A stretch of DNA of 35,927 nt from Actinomycetes bacterium (GCA_021794655.1 JAJYQJ010000043.1:1-35927), one strand, 5' to 3'. Numbered from the stretch's first letter, positions 24,525 through 33,092 are shown. Translations and numbers: made by a program. Notes: a model not told the origin generated them from the letters alone.

Positions 24525-25385
24525 GTGTTGCGTTCACAGCTCTGCACCTACAACACCCTCACATCCGACCCCTTCCTCGCCTGGGCCGACCGGCTCAGGC
24601 CCGCCTGGGACCCCGACCACCTCGACCCACGTCCCGTCATGATCCACCGAAAGATGTGGGAGTGGCTCTTCATCGCGAACGCCCTCGAAGAACGCGGTGT
24701 CCTCGGTCCGGGGAAGAGAGGCCTCGGGTTCGGGGTCGGCAAGGAACCGCTCGTCGCCGCATTCGCCAAGATCGGCTGCCAGATCCTCGCTACCGACCTT
24801 CCAGCCTCCCAAGCCCGATCCGCCGGTTGGACCGACACAGGACAAGAGTACGCCGGCGGCCTCGACGGACTCAACGTCCCCCTCCTCTGCCCGCCCGACC
24901 TCTTCTTCGACCGAGTGACGTATCGCGACCTCAACATGACCGACCTCCCCGCCGATCTCGGGGAGTTCGACTTCACCTGGTCGTCGTGCGCCTTCGAGCA
25001 CCTCGGCTCCTTGGACGCCGGCATCGACTTCGTCGTCGAACAGATGCGATACGTCTCGCCCGGCGGCGTCGCCGTTCATACGACCGAATGCAACCTCTCA
25101 TCCAACGACGCAACGATCGATTCGGGCGCGACCGTGCTATACCGTAGAGCGGACCTCGACGCCCTCGCGCGGCGCCTCCGGGGTCTTCGATACCGCGTCG
25201 ACTTGGACCTGGGCGAAGGAGACACCTTCGCCGACCGCCACGTCGACGTCCCGCCGTTCAGCGACACCCATCTTCGCACCACCCTCGGCGACTTCGTCAC
25301 GACCTCCGCCGGCCTCATCATCGAAAACCCCGTTCATCCTCGGGGACCAGTCGCGCGTCTCTCACGCCTCTTCACTCGAACGTAG
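24525..25385 (+). CDS. class I SAM-dependent methyltransferase-like protein
   Basis: A 286-residue protein. GLGFGVGKEPLVAAFA (about residues 66-81) matches the glycine-rich SAM motif I. ILATDLPASQ supplies the acidic residue after strand 2, and FDFTWSSCAFEHLG resembles motif IV in methyltransferases of the methyltransf_25/11 type. The N-terminal 60 residues, with MIHRKMWEWLFIANAL, are seen in methyltransferases acting on sugars or secondary metabolites, but the substrate cannot be told. GTG 24525 is the first start after the repeat array and has no clear Shine-Dalgarno sequence, so translation may be leaderless or start further in. Confidence 0.7.
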   Translation: MLRSQLCTYNTLTSDPFLAWADRLRPAWDPDHLDPRPVMIHRKMWEWLFIANALEERGVLGPGKRGLGFGVGKEPLVAAFAKIGCQILATDLPASQARSAGWTDTGQEYAGGLDGLNVPLLCPPDLFFDRVTYRDLNMTDLPADLGEFDFTWSSCAFEHLGSLDAGIDFVVEQMRYVSPGGVAVHTTECNLSSNDATIDSGATVLYRRADLDALARRLRGLRYRVDLDLGEGDTFADRHVDVPPFSDTHLRTTLGDFVTTSAGLIIENPVHPRGPVARLSRLFTRT

Positions 25386-25398
25386 CTCGGGTGGGTTA

Positions 25399-25461
25399 GG
25401 GCGGTGAGTACTGGGCGGTGAGTACTGGGCGGTGAGTACTGGGCGGTGAGTACTGGGCGGT
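25399..25461. repeat. 14-bp tandem array, four and a half units
   Basis: Four exact 14-bp units gggcggtgagtact (25399-25454) and a partial fifth, between the methyltransferase stop and the hydrolase start. Each unit contains the 6-bp palindrome agtact. The array ends about 25 bases before ATG 25487, inside the expected promoter region. Confidence 0.92.
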
Positions 25462-25486
25462 CGAGGAGCGCGTGTAGCCTGACGTC

Positions 25487-26422
25487 ATGTGCACGCGTAT
25501 TTTTTGGTCAACCAATCCCGTCGCGAAGGTCGTAAGCCGGACGCTCGACTGGGCGGTCAGTGACGAACCCGACCTCTGGTACCTCCCAACGGGCATCGAG
25601 CGGACCGGTGGCGTAAACGACCTCGCGGCTCGCTGGAAGTCCAAGTACGCAAGCCTCGTGCTCAGCATGTGGCGGCTCGGATCCGTCGACGGCGTCAACG
25701 AACGGGGGCTCGCCGCCCACACGCTCTACCTCGAAGGCGCCGAAATGGAGACCGGCGGCGACCGTCCGACCGTCTCCCAAATCCACTGGGTCCAGTTCGT
25801 CCTGGACAGTTTCGCAACCGTCGACGAGGCCGTCGCGGGCCTCCGCGGCATCCGCGTCGCCTCAGAGCCCGTGAGAGGCCAGCATCTCGGCGCGCACTTC
25901 GCGATCGAAGACCCGACCGGGGACTCCGCGATCTTCGAACCGATCGGAGGCGAGATCGTCGTCCACCACGGAGCCGAGTTCACCGTCTTGGCCAACGATC
26001 CGGTCCTCGACGAGCAGCTCAAGAACCTCTCTAGGTACCGGCCTTTCGGCGGGGAGCTGCCTCCCCCCGGCGACATCACCTCCAAGGACCGCTTCGTCCG
26101 CGCCAACTACTTCCTCAACTACCTCCCCGAACCCGCCGACTCGCTAGAGGCGGTAGCCGGGGTACTGCACCTCGCCTCCAACGCCTCCGTCCCCTACGGA
26201 GCCCCATACGACGACGGGGGGGTCTATCCAACCTGGTGGATGTCCGCCGTCGACCTCACCAACATGATCTACTACTTCTGGTCGACACTCAGCCCAGCTC
26301 TCTTGTGGGTGAACTTTAGTGACGTCGACCCAGGTAGTGGGGTTCTCTCGCTCAACCCGCGCGACCCCACGCTCGTCGGCGACGTATACCGACACCTCAA
26401 GCCCGCGACCCCGATCTTCTGA
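25487..26422 (+). CDS. choloylglycine hydrolase / penicillin V acylase family (linear amide hydrolase)
   Basis: A 311-residue Ntn hydrolase. Cys2 directly after Met becomes the N-terminal nucleophile. Arg18 and Asp21 in SRTLDW, Asn71 in DGVNERGL, Asn170 in LANDPV and an Arg in KDRFVRANYF complete the active-site pattern of bile salt hydrolases and penicillin V acylases. There is no signal peptide, so it is cytoplasmic unless exported in another way. Substrates in the family include conjugated bile acids, penicillin V and N-acyl homoserine lactones; which applies here cannot be seen. It stands alone between two repeat arrays. Confidence 0.88.
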   Translation: MCTRIFWSTNPVAKVVSRTLDWAVSDEPDLWYLPTGIERTGGVNDLAARWKSKYASLVLSMWRLGSVDGVNERGLAAHTLYLEGAEMETGGDRPTVSQIHWVQFVLDSFATVDEAVAGLRGIRVASEPVRGQHLGAHFAIEDPTGDSAIFEPIGGEIVVHHGAEFTVLANDPVLDEQLKNLSRYRPFGGELPPPGDITSKDRFVRANYFLNYLPEPADSLEAVAGVLHLASNASVPYGAPYDDGGVYPTWWMSAVDLTNMIYYFWSTLSPALLWVNFSDVDPGSGVLSLNPRDPTLVGDVYRHLKPATPIF

Positions 26423-26425
26423 TCC

Positions 26426-26550
26426 GGGCCACGTCGTCGCGACGTCAACCGGGCCACGTCCTCGCGACGCCAACCGAGCCACGTCCTCGCGACGCCAACC
26501 GAGCCGCGTCGTCGCGACGTCAACCGAGCCGCGTCGTCGCGACGATATCC
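26426..26550. repeat. 25-bp tandem array, five units, upstream of recA
   Basis: Five 25-bp units of form gggccacgtcgtcgcgacg plus tcaacc begin three bases after the hydrolase stop. Units 1, 4 and 5 contain the perfect 10-bp palindrome cgtcgcgacg; units 2 and 3 have ctcgcgacg. The array ends eight bases before the SOS box. Confidence 0.92.
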
Positions 26551-26558
26551 ACCACTTA

Positions 26559-26570
26559 GAACATCTGTTC
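26559..26570. promoter_or_regulatory. SOS box (LexA operator) upstream of recA
   Basis: GAACATCTGTTC is an exact match to the GAAC-N4-GTTC LexA operator of Gram-positive bacteria and actinobacteria. It lies 292 bases before the recA start, further than usual, so the SOS transcript would have a long leader that includes the small open frame at 26592-26735. The palindrome cannot show direction, but recA is the nearest plausible target. Confidence 0.85.
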
Positions 26571-26591
26571 GTATAAGCTTGGCGTCGCAAC

Positions 26592-26735
26592 GTGGTCGGC
26601 GAGATCGAGGAGTGTCGCCTTTGTGGACAGATGCTGAAACCCATCCTGGAACTTACGCTGATCACCGAGCGCGAAACGCCAGGTTTCAGCGGCGATTGGA
26701 CAGTGGATTGGACAGTAGAGGCTGCAGCGCTTTGA
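26592..26735 (+). CDS. possible leader peptide with CxxC motif before recA
   Basis: A 47-codon frame, GTG to TGA, lies between the SOS box and recA. It encodes VVGEIEECRLCGQMLKPI and a later Thr/Trp-rich part with TVDWTVEAAAL. The CRLCG motif could bind zinc or form a disulfide. In-frame stop TAA lies at 26574, so it cannot extend far upstream. No strong Shine-Dalgarno sequence is seen. It could be an SOS-induced small protein, a regulatory upstream frame, or chance. Confidence 0.35.
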   Translation: MVGEIEECRLCGQMLKPILELTLITERETPGFSGDWTVDWTVEAAAL

Positions 26736-26862
26736 GCGAGCGAGAGCGACGCCACCTTGCCTGGTCCAGGGTCCTATTCATCGCGATGACACACCCTCAG
26801 CGTAACGTCGCGACCACAGCAATATTGTGATCGGTAGATCAAAGTGAACAGGAGAAGATGAA

Positions 26863-27912
26863 ATGTCAGAGGAACGAGAGAAGGCACTCGACGTCGCGCT
26901 CGGCCAGATCGAGAAGCAGTTCGGCAAGGGATCGATAATGAGGATGGGCGACAGCGCCCACATGTCCATAGAGTCGATACCGACCGGCGCGCTCTCGCTC
27001 GACTTGGCCCTCGGGATCGGCGGACTCCCGCGGGGAAGGATCGTCGAGATATACGGACCGGAGTCTTCGGGTAAGTCCACACTAGCCATGCACTGCGTCG
27101 CAGAGGCGCAGCGAAACGGCGGGATATGCGCGTACATAGACGCGGAGCACGCTATGGATCCCATCTACGCGGGGGCAATCGGCGTCGACATCGACGACCT
27201 CTTGATATCCCAGCCCGACACCGGTGAACAGGCGTTGGAGATAGCAGAGATGCTCATCCGCTCGGGTGCGTTGGACGTGATCGTCGTCGACTCCGTCGCC
27301 GCGCTCACCCCACGAGCAGAGATCGAAGGAGAGATGGGTGACAGCCACGTCGGGCTCCAGGCGAGGCTCATGTCCCAAGCACTTCGGAAGCTGACCGCGA
27401 CACTGAACAAGTCGAACACGATCGCGATCTTTATCAACCAGCTCCGCGAGAAGATCGGTGTCATGTACGGATCTCCCGAGGTCACACCAGGTGGTCGCGC
27501 TCTAAAGTTCTACTCTTCGATCCGACTCGACATCCGCAGGATAGAGACGATCAAGGACGGGACCGACATGACCGGGAGTCGCACCCGAGTCAAGGTCGTG
27601 AAGAACAAGTGTGCACCTCCGTTCAAGGTCGCCGAGTTCGACATCATGTACGGCACCGGGATCAGTCGGGAAGGCTCCCTGCTCGACGTCGCCGTCGATC
27701 TCGGCTTCGTGAAGAAGTCCGGTTCTTGGTTCACCTACGAAGGCGAGCAGCTCGGCCAGGGTCGTGAGAACGTCAAGGTGTTCCTGATCGAGAACCCCCA
27801 GTTGATGGCGGAGATCGACGAGCGGGTGCGCCAGCACCTCGCGCCTACCTCCAACGACGGTGCCGCAGGTGAACACTCAGACCCAGACGACGAGCCGATC
27901 ACCTTGGAGTAA
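26863..27912 (+). CDS. recA: recombinase A
   Basis: A 349-residue RecA of usual length and without an intein. Walker A is GPESSGKST (about 66-74), Walker B is [11 protein letters not shown], and the loop region [19 protein letters not shown] covers L2. It forms filaments on single-stranded DNA, drives homologous recombination and triggers LexA cleavage. AGGAG at 26850-26854 sits well before ATG 26863. An SOS box lies upstream. No recX follows; instead the end overlaps the convergent membrane-protein gene by 14 bases. The C-terminus is acidic, as usual. Confidence 0.98.
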   Translation: MSEEREKALDVALGQIEKQFGKGSIMRMGDSAHMSIESIPTGALSLDLALGIGGLPRGRIVEIYGPESSGKSTLAMHCVAEAQRNGGICAYIDAEHAMDPIYAGAIGVDIDDLLISQPDTGEQALEIAEMLIRSGALDVIVVDSVAALTPRAEIEGEMGDSHVGLQARLMSQALRKLTATLNKSNTIAIFINQLREKIGVMYGSPEVTPGGRALKFYSSIRLDIRRIETIKDGTDMTGSRTRVKVVKNKCAPPFKVAEFDIMYGTGISREGSLLDVAVDLGFVKKSGSWFTYEGEQLGQGRENVKVFLIENPQLMAEIDERVRQHLAPTSNDGAAGEHSDPDDEPITLE

Positions 27913-29575
27913 CTACCCGGCCGTAGCTGGTTGGAGCGGGGTCGTTAGAGTTCGCTGTCTTGCGTCTCACGTCTCGCGTCTTACGTCTCGCCTTCACGAC
28001 GCGAACGAACTCGGTTACTACTACGACGCATCCGATAAGCGGCATGGTTCCGAGTTCGAATCGGAACCGCATGTTCTCGCCGATCGCGAGTAGCGAAGTG
28101 ACGGCAAAACTGTAGACACATGTGAACCAAACGATCGACAGTGTCCCCACCGCGACTCGACTCTCCGTCGCATCTTGTGTACCGGCCTCGCCGGCCCCGC
28201 CAGCCTCGCCGGTCCTACGGAGTCTGCGACGCCTTCTCAAGACGACGATAGGCACGCCGAAGAACAAGACGAGATACTCGAAGACGACGGAGTAGGAGAT
28301 CGAGGACGCGCTCGGCGCGACGTGCACGTAGCTCAAGAAGACGGAGAAAAATGGCTTTCCAGGCTCCAGGAGTACGAAGTTGTCGTAAAGGCTCGCGTAG
28401 CTGAGGACGTTCACTGGGCTGAGTAGGTAGGGGTTGTTGGGCACGGGACTCCAAATGAACGGGAACTGATCGCTCGGAACGAACCAGATTCGAGCTGACC
28501 TGGAGACGGTCTGGATGTAGCGGAGTGGCTCGGCCTTCAAGTACCCGACGTCGTCGTGGAGATACGAGTTGGAGAGAGTGATGTACTCGATGTTGTTGTA
28601 GTTGGGAATACCCGCCGACGTAGTGGTCTTGCTAAGCGCCGGTATGGAGCTCGTCGCCGTACCCTTGTACTTAGGGCTGTAGATAGAAAGGTCGCTGAAC
28701 GGGAGTTGAAACGCGAGATCGTTTACATAGCCACGCGACTTGAGTCTGTGCAGTAGCTGTTGGGAACTCTGCCCAACCGTCATCTGAGCCAGGTTCATTC
28801 CGACCCAGCTACTCGTCGTCGTCGTTCCAAACATGACGGCGTTCTTCAGGATCAAACCTCCAACGAGTACAAGAGGGACGGCAGCTACCGCCAGCGCTCG
28901 CCTCCATCCGGGGCGCATGAAGATAGCAATCGCAATCACGATCGGAACGAGCCAGAGCCACTGAAACGTCGTATCCATCATGATCACGGCCACAAACGCG
29001 ATGAGGCCACCGAGTCCCCAACCAAAGCTGGCGGTCTTTAAGTACCTGCAGATACAAAGCACCCCTACCGTCAGACACGCCGCAGTCGGATAGCTCCAGG
29101 AGAAGTAGTTTTCGTAGAGAATCATCGAAGGGCTCGCGACGACGAAGATCAGTGTCACCACTGTCGCAGCAATCGGGGGAACCGTCATCTCGGTCAGTAT
29201 CAGATAGGTCGAGATAGCCATCGCGAGTCCCAAGACCAAGAAGATCCCTGCGGCCGCCGGCTCTACGAGCGCATGTGGCAGTTGAAGTAGTAGTGCAGCG
29301 ATGATGTTGTAGAGAGGCGGTTGGCTGTGTAGGTACCAGATACTCTCAACTGGGTCGTGGGTTAGGAGTGGAATGTCGAGTAACTGCCACTGAGCCGTGG
29401 CAGATGTCGGATGGAGAGCCACGTCGTTGAAACGAACCCCCGCCAGCGCGTACACGATCCGAGAGACTACGAATCCGGCCAGGACAGTTATCGCCCCAGT
29501 GCGTACTGTAATGTGCACCGCAGAACGGGTGGGGAGAAGTTTCAGTTTCCTGGGACCGGATTGGACGGCAGGCAT
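27899..29575 (-). CDS. polytopic membrane protein, GT-C glycosyltransferase-like
   Basis: A 558-residue protein with about ten membrane helices and a large external loop (about residues 255-400). An early loop contains [18 protein letters not shown], and the Asp/His-rich first loop is like that of lipid-linked-sugar glycosyltransferases of the GT-C/PMT type (GT39/GT83), but no defining DE motif could be confirmed. The gene lies among cell-envelope genes (lipoprotein, acyltransferase), which supports a role in glycan or lipid decoration. The C-terminal tail holds basic repeats ([13 protein letters not shown]) from a 7-bp DNA repeat. Its stop lies within the last codons of recA on the other strand. 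Confidence 0.6.
   Translation of the reverse strand: MPAVQSGPRKLKLLPTRSAVHITVRTGAITVLAGFVVSRIVYALAGVRFNDVALHPTSATAQWQLLDIPLLTHDPVESIWYLHSQPPLYNIIAALLLQLPHALVEPAAAGIFLVLGLAMAISTYLILTEMTVPPIAATVVTLIFVVASPSMILYENYFSWSYPTAACLTVGVLCICRYLKTASFGWGLGGLIAFVAVIMMDTTFQWLWLVPIVIAIAIFMRPGWRRALAVAAVPLVLVGGLILKNAVMFGTTTTSSWVGMNLAQMTVGQSSQQLLHRLKSRGYVNDLAFQLPFSDLSIYSPKYKGTATSSIPALSKTTTSAGIPNYNNIEYITLSNSYLHDDVGYLKAEPLRYIQTVSRSARIWFVPSDQFPFIWSPVPNNPYLLSPVNVLSYASLYDNFVLLEPGKPFFSVFLSYVHVAPSASSISYSVVFEYLVLFFGVPIVVLRRRRRLRRTGEAGGAGEAGTQDATESRVAVGTLSIVWFTCVYSFAVTSLLAIGENMRFRFELGTMPLIGCVVVVTEFVRVVKARRKTRDVRRKTANSNDPAPTSYGRVVTPR
27963..27990 (-). repeat. 7-bp tandem repeat in the membrane-protein tail
   Basis: About four units of form rcgtcty (gcgtctc, acgtctc, gcgtctt, acgtctc on the plus strand) encode the basic C-terminal tail. 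It is the shortest of several tandem arrays in this part of the window. Confidence 0.75.
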
Positions 29576-29686
29576 ATTGAGCGCAGACGGCCTCAGGGTC
29601 GCTGGATCACGAAGGGAGTCTGCCGCTCCAAAGTCCGACGCTGGCGCACGGGTGTGAGTATATTTCGTTCCGGTCGTTCACCTGAA

Positions 29687-29712
29687 CTGGCTCCAAGCTG
29701 AGCCTTGGCCAG
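29687..29712 (-). terminator. hairpin directly after the DUF3048 gene
   Basis: An inverted repeat with stem ctgg/ccag and inner stem ccaag/cttgg around a 6-base loop follows the stop codon of the DUF3048 lipoprotein gene without a gap on the minus strand. No U-run follows, so it would be an actinobacterial-type U-less terminator or only an RNA-stabilising hairpin. Confidence 0.4.
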
Positions 29713-30942
29713 CTAACCTCGGTAGTTGGACCCAGAGGTCGCGTTGGTGCTCGTCGACGACGAAGTTGGTGCTGGACCAGTCGCGGTCACTTTGATCGTG
29801 TCTGGGACGAGCTCCACCCACGTCGTGCCGGGGTTCAACGTGATCGTCTGGCCCTGTGCGTTCAAGAACTGCGTCGGAACTCCGAGCCCGTTACGTTGCC
29901 ACGTTCCCGCAATCTCGACGCCGTTTCGAAAGATCTCTGCGTTGCCTGAGGCACTTTGGTAGAGGTTCGCCTGTACTTCCAGCCCGCCCTCGCTGTTCTC
30001 GAGCCATGGACCGTAGTAGATATGCACGAACTGGACTACTACGTTCGCCGCCGAGTTCTGCTGGCCGTTCGCGAGAACGTCGGGGGTAACGCCGTAGTAT
30101 CGCTGGTATACCCCAAGCGCCGGGTTGTACTTCCATACGACGTTGGATGTGCTGGAGAACGGTATCGCAACGGTCGTGGCAGGTGTCCCCGCCGGGGTCT
30201 GTCGTGAGTATTTGAAGACCGGTGCAGGCACCGTCGTGTCGTTCGGCTTCAAGTTCCAAAGCGACGTCGTCGTCGCGTACGTGTCGTAGGGAGCGTAGCG
30301 ACCTGGTGGGTGTTGCTCGACGGCCCCATGCACCATGAGGTCGATGTTGACCAGAGGGGAGTTGTTGATGTTCGCGAGAACCGGATTGATCCCGCCAACG
30401 TGAACGAGTAACGGGCTGCCGAACTCTCCCAATATCCCGATGTCGATGTTGCGCGCAGAGCGGATCGGTCCAACCAATCCACCTTGTTGGCATTGAAAGA
30501 CCGCGACGTAGCGCGTTATAGCTCCTTCGACGGGTTCTTCGAATACGATGTCAGCTTTGTTGAGGCCGCTCTGTGGGCGTGCCGCCGGGTAGTTGTCCAC
30601 CTTTATCGCGAGAGCCGGTCGTTTCGGGACGGCTCCCCCTCCCGGCACGGGCGCTCCTGTGAGCGGGCACAACGCGGCTGCCGGACGGGTAGTCGTTGTC
30701 CGCGCTCTCTGTGTCGACGCCTTCGAGGAACAAGCAGCGAGGATGAGCACCGAGACGACAAAGACCAGCAGTATCTTAGGTGCGCGAAGAACGTTACATG
30801 TTGAGCGGCTATGCCCGACGCCTATCGGGTCGCACGCCCTATGCCGCCAGGGCGCCTCGCGCGACGTTGGAGTATCTGACCTGTCTGCTACTGCGGAGTC
30901 GTCTACTGCGGGAAGGTTTCTCATCGATTGGACCTTGTGCAT
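29713..30942 (-). CDS. DUF3048-family (YerB-like) lipoprotein
   Basis: A 409-residue protein from ATG 30942. ATG 30924, with AAGG eight bases upstream, is also likely and gives 403 residues. A hydrophobic segment ends in the lipobox LILAACSS (Cys71), so it is a lipid-anchored outer-face protein. The mature part contains PKRPALAIKVDNYPAARPQSGLN, VGPIRSARNIDI and HVGGINP, a pattern of the DUF3048 family. The C-terminal domain ends with TTWVELVP and a Ser/Thr/Asn-rich tail. The family function is not known. The n-region before the membrane segment is about 45-50 residues, longer than usual for a lipoprotein signal. Confidence 0.85.
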   Translation of the reverse strand: MHKVQSMRNLPAVDDSAVADRSDTPTSREAPWRHRACDPIGVGHSRSTCNVLRAPKILLVFVVSVLILAACSSKASTQRARTTTTRPAAALCPLTGAPVPGGGAVPKRPALAIKVDNYPAARPQSGLNKADIVFEEPVEGAITRYVAVFQCQQGGLVGPIRSARNIDIGILGEFGSPLLVHVGGINPVLANINNSPLVNIDLMVHGAVEQHPPGRYAPYDTYATTTSLWNLKPNDTTVPAPVFKYSRQTPAGTPATTVAIPFSSTSNVVWKYNPALGVYQRYYGVTPDVLANGQQNSAANVVVQFVHIYYGPWLENSEGGLEVQANLYQSASGNAEIFRNGVEIAGTWQRNGLGVPTQFLNAQGQTITLNPGTTWVELVPDTIKVTATGPAPTSSSTSTNATSGSNYRG

Positions 30943-31092
30943 AGTAGATGCAGTTGGCTCCCAAGTGGTGGCATATGTTGTCTTTGACCTGTATCCCTTG
31001 TCGCCAGGTGTTTTCTCGTGCTTAACGCAAACTTCGTGACACTTCGTCTACGGACGACCGACTGTTCCTCGCTATACGAGTAGCGTCGTGGA

Positions 31093-31764
31093 ATGTCCAC
31101 TACCGGCGGCGGGAGCCGTGTTTTCAGGCGACTTAGCGGGATCGCGATTCGTTGGGCCTGGGAAAAAGCCTCGATGATCGGAGCGATCGGACCGACAGAC
31201 GCGAAAGGTAGAGCGTTCGGTCACATCGGTGAGGGAAGCATGCTCGCGTTCCCCCAAGGTGCGATCTACAACGAGCGCTACATCCATATCGGATCAAAGA
31301 CCATGGTTGGCCCGTTTGCGTGTGTAACCGCAGGTATGGCGCCAGGCCAAGAGATGGCGTCGGATCCAGTCGTTTCGATCGGCGACCGCTGCGTCATCGG
31401 GCGCGGGAGTCACATCATCGGGCACTGGAGAATTGAGATCGGAGACGACATCCAGACCGGGCCGTACGTGTACATAACGGACCAGAACCACTCCTACGAA
31501 AACGTCGACGAACCGATCGGCCGTCAGTGGCCGGTTGAGGCCGCCGTGAAGATTGGATCAGGAAGCTGGCTCGGCGCCAACGTCGTCGTCCTCCCCGGGA
31601 GCGTCATAGGTGAAAACGTCGTCGTCGCGGCGGGCGCGGTAGTCCGCGGTACGTTTCCGGATCGATGTGTCGTGGCCGGAGTTCCAGCCCGCGTCGTGAG
31701 GAGATGGGTCCCCGGCAAGGGATGGGTGAGCGAGGGAGAGTTGCGTCGGGACGCGCGGGGTTGA
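31093..31764 (+). CDS. hexapeptide-repeat acyltransferase (left-handed beta-helix)
   Basis: A 223-residue protein with hexapeptide repeats of form [I/V]G.... from about residue 45 to 200 (IGSKTMVGPFA, IGDRCVIGRGSHIIG, IGSGSWLGANVVVLPGSVIGENVVVAAGAVV). The catalytic-type His is in TDQNHSYENVD. The closing VVAGVPARVVR is usual for WbbJ/NodL/LacA-like O-acetyltransferases that modify sugars or polysaccharides. Neighbouring envelope genes suggest cell-surface glycan modification. The gene is divergent from the DUF3048 lipoprotein gene. Confidence 0.85.
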   Translation: MSTTGGGSRVFRRLSGIAIRWAWEKASMIGAIGPTDAKGRAFGHIGEGSMLAFPQGAIYNERYIHIGSKTMVGPFACVTAGMAPGQEMASDPVVSIGDRCVIGRGSHIIGHWRIEIGDDIQTGPYVYITDQNHSYENVDEPIGRQWPVEAAVKIGSGSWLGANVVVLPGSVIGENVVVAAGAVVRGTFPDRCVVAGVPARVVRRWVPGKGWVSEGELRRDARG

Positions 31765-32120
31765 ATTGCGTGACAGAATTGAATTTGTATCACTGGATAA
31801 AGGACCAGTTAGAGGGCAAAGGTTTTGACAAAGGTTTTGACGACGTCTGACCGAAAACGGGCTAGACTCTAGGTGGTGGAGCGTGTCGAGTGGGGAACGT
31901 CTTTGTCCGGTCGGCCTGATCTCTGGTCGGCCCGATCTCTGGTCGGCCCGATCTCTGGTCGGCCCGATCTCTGGTCGGCCCGATCTCTGGTCGGCCCGAT
32001 CCTGCGTTGGGTAGCTCGAGGTCTTTGCAGCTCGATCGAGTTTCGAAACGGATCAGAGGAGACATGTGGAACGACTCGGTTCGACCCTCGGGGTTGAGGG
32101 CACAGTAGGGAGGTAGGAGA
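31765..32120. other. long intergenic region with repeats before the GPGWW protein
   Basis: The 356-base gap holds a tandem 12-bp repeat aaaggttttgac at 31818-31841, the 16-bp array at 31909-32004 and a short frame from ATG 32064 to TAG 32106 (14 codons) in phase with the following gene. A Shine-Dalgarno-rich stretch agggaggtaggag lies at 32107-32119. No other gene is evident. Confidence 0.6.
31909..32004. repeat. 16-bp tandem array, six units
   Basis: Six 16-bp units ggtcggcccgatctct (first with one change, last diverged). Each contains the hyphenated palindrome TCGG-C-CCGA. Since 16 is not a multiple of three, open frames through it on either strand are artefacts. It lies between the acyltransferase and the GPGWW protein, upstream of the latter. 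Confidence 0.92.
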
Positions 32121-33092
32121 ATTAGCGACGTATCCCAAGGACCGGGTTGGTGGATCGCCTCGGACGGAAAGTGGTATCCGCCGGAGTCCCACCCTTCACG
32201 CTCTGCTGCTCCCGCCCCATCGTCGCCACCGACAGCTGGTAGCCCCGCGGGGTTGGCGGGTCAAGACGTCGGTACTCGCGAGCGAGGTCCCCAAGTGCCG
32301 CCGCCGCTCGTCGTCGGTGACGAAATTCCCGATATCGGCCCTCGTCCCTCGCCGGAGTCGTTCAAACCCGCACCTCCGGCCCCACCCTTTAGAGTTCCCG
32401 GCGGGAGCGGAATTGGCTCGCGCGATGTAACCGTGGGTTCGGCGAGTGGAGATGCGCACGGTTACCCGAGTGGATCGAGGGGCATTCCGACCGTCTCTTC
32501 TCCTCCGGCAGTTCCTGTTGCCCCGCCGCTGCTATATCCGCCCGCCGAGCGTTCGTCGGTCTGGTCCGCAGATGAGTATTCGTCGGATCCCGAAGTGTTC
32601 CCAGGAGGCAGCACACGGACCAGCCAATCGAGCCCGCTGAAGGGGTCGGTGGACCCACGAGGCGTCTTCATCTCGGCAGTGAGCTTGGTTGGGTTGGCCA
32701 CGATGTTTCTCCCCGTGTACTCGTTCACCCTCTACGACCCCACCGGTCAATCGACGACAACCTCGTTAACGATGTTCGACCACGGATACGGAGGGTGGAG
32801 GTTCATTCTCGCGGCGGTGCTCGCACTTTCTGTTGTGATCGGGGTAATCAACTCGATCTTGAAAGTGGGTGACAAAGGCGCCGTTTTCGTGTTCGTCGTG
32901 CTTAGAGTTCTGTGTCTTGCCCAGCTCGGCATGATCGTCGCGGCGATCGTAATCAAGACCCCCCAGGGCATCGTCGTCCCACATGGATTCACATCTTCGG
33001 TTAGCTTGCTTTGGCCTATCTGGCCGCTTCTCGCCGTCGGGGTCATCGCGATGGGCGGTGCACTCGCGGCTCAAGGCAAGGTCGACGTATAG
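32121..33092 (+). CDS. membrane protein with N-terminal GPGWW motif, apparent ATT start
   Basis: Read from ATT 32121 the 323-residue protein starts I(M)SDVSQGPGWWIASDGKWYPPE, then a Pro/Ser-rich disordered part (to about residue 170) and about four membrane helices, including FISAVSLVGLATMFLPVYSF and WRFILAAVLALSVVIGVI. The GPGWWxASDGKWYPPE motif is frequent at the very N-terminus of membrane proteins in Acidimicrobiia and relates to DUF2510-type motifs. Between the in-frame stop at 32106 and this motif there is no ATG, GTG or TTG, while a good Shine-Dalgarno sequence lies just before ATT. The next usual start, TTG 32253, would cut off the motif. Function unknown. Confidence 0.65.
   Translation: MSDVSQGPGWWIASDGKWYPPESHPSRSAAPAPSSPPTAGSPAGLAGQDVGTRERGPQVPPPLVVGDEIPDIGPRPSPESFKPAPPAPPFRVPGGSGIGSRDVTVGSASGDAHGYPSGSRGIPTVSSPPAVPVAPPLLYPPAERSSVWSADEYSSDPEVFPGGSTRTSQSSPLKGSVDPRGVFISAVSLVGLATMFLPVYSFTLYDPTGQSTTTSLTMFDHGYGGWRFILAAVLALSVVIGVINSILKVGDKGAVFVFVVLRVLCLAQLGMIVAAIVIKTPQGIVVPHGFTSSVSLLWPIWPLLAVGVIAMGGALAAQGKVDV

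Noticed and set aside
24409-25461. Repeat arrays considered as CRISPR.
   Set aside because: Units are directly adjacent with no unique spacers, unit length is 11-14 bp, and there are no cas genes in the window.
26579-26830. 83-residue frame from TTG 26579 before recA.
   Set aside because: It has low protein character and overlaps the 47-codon frame in another phase; neither has a good ribosome site, and the 47-codon frame has more protein-like content.
26863-27912. Intein in recA, as in some mycobacteria.
   Set aside because: The recA frame is 349 residues, the normal length, with all motifs contiguous.
31869-32192. Open frames with repeated RPEIGPTRDRADQRSG-type residues on the minus strand.
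   Set aside because: Artefact of the 16-bp array; the frame cycles through all three phases.
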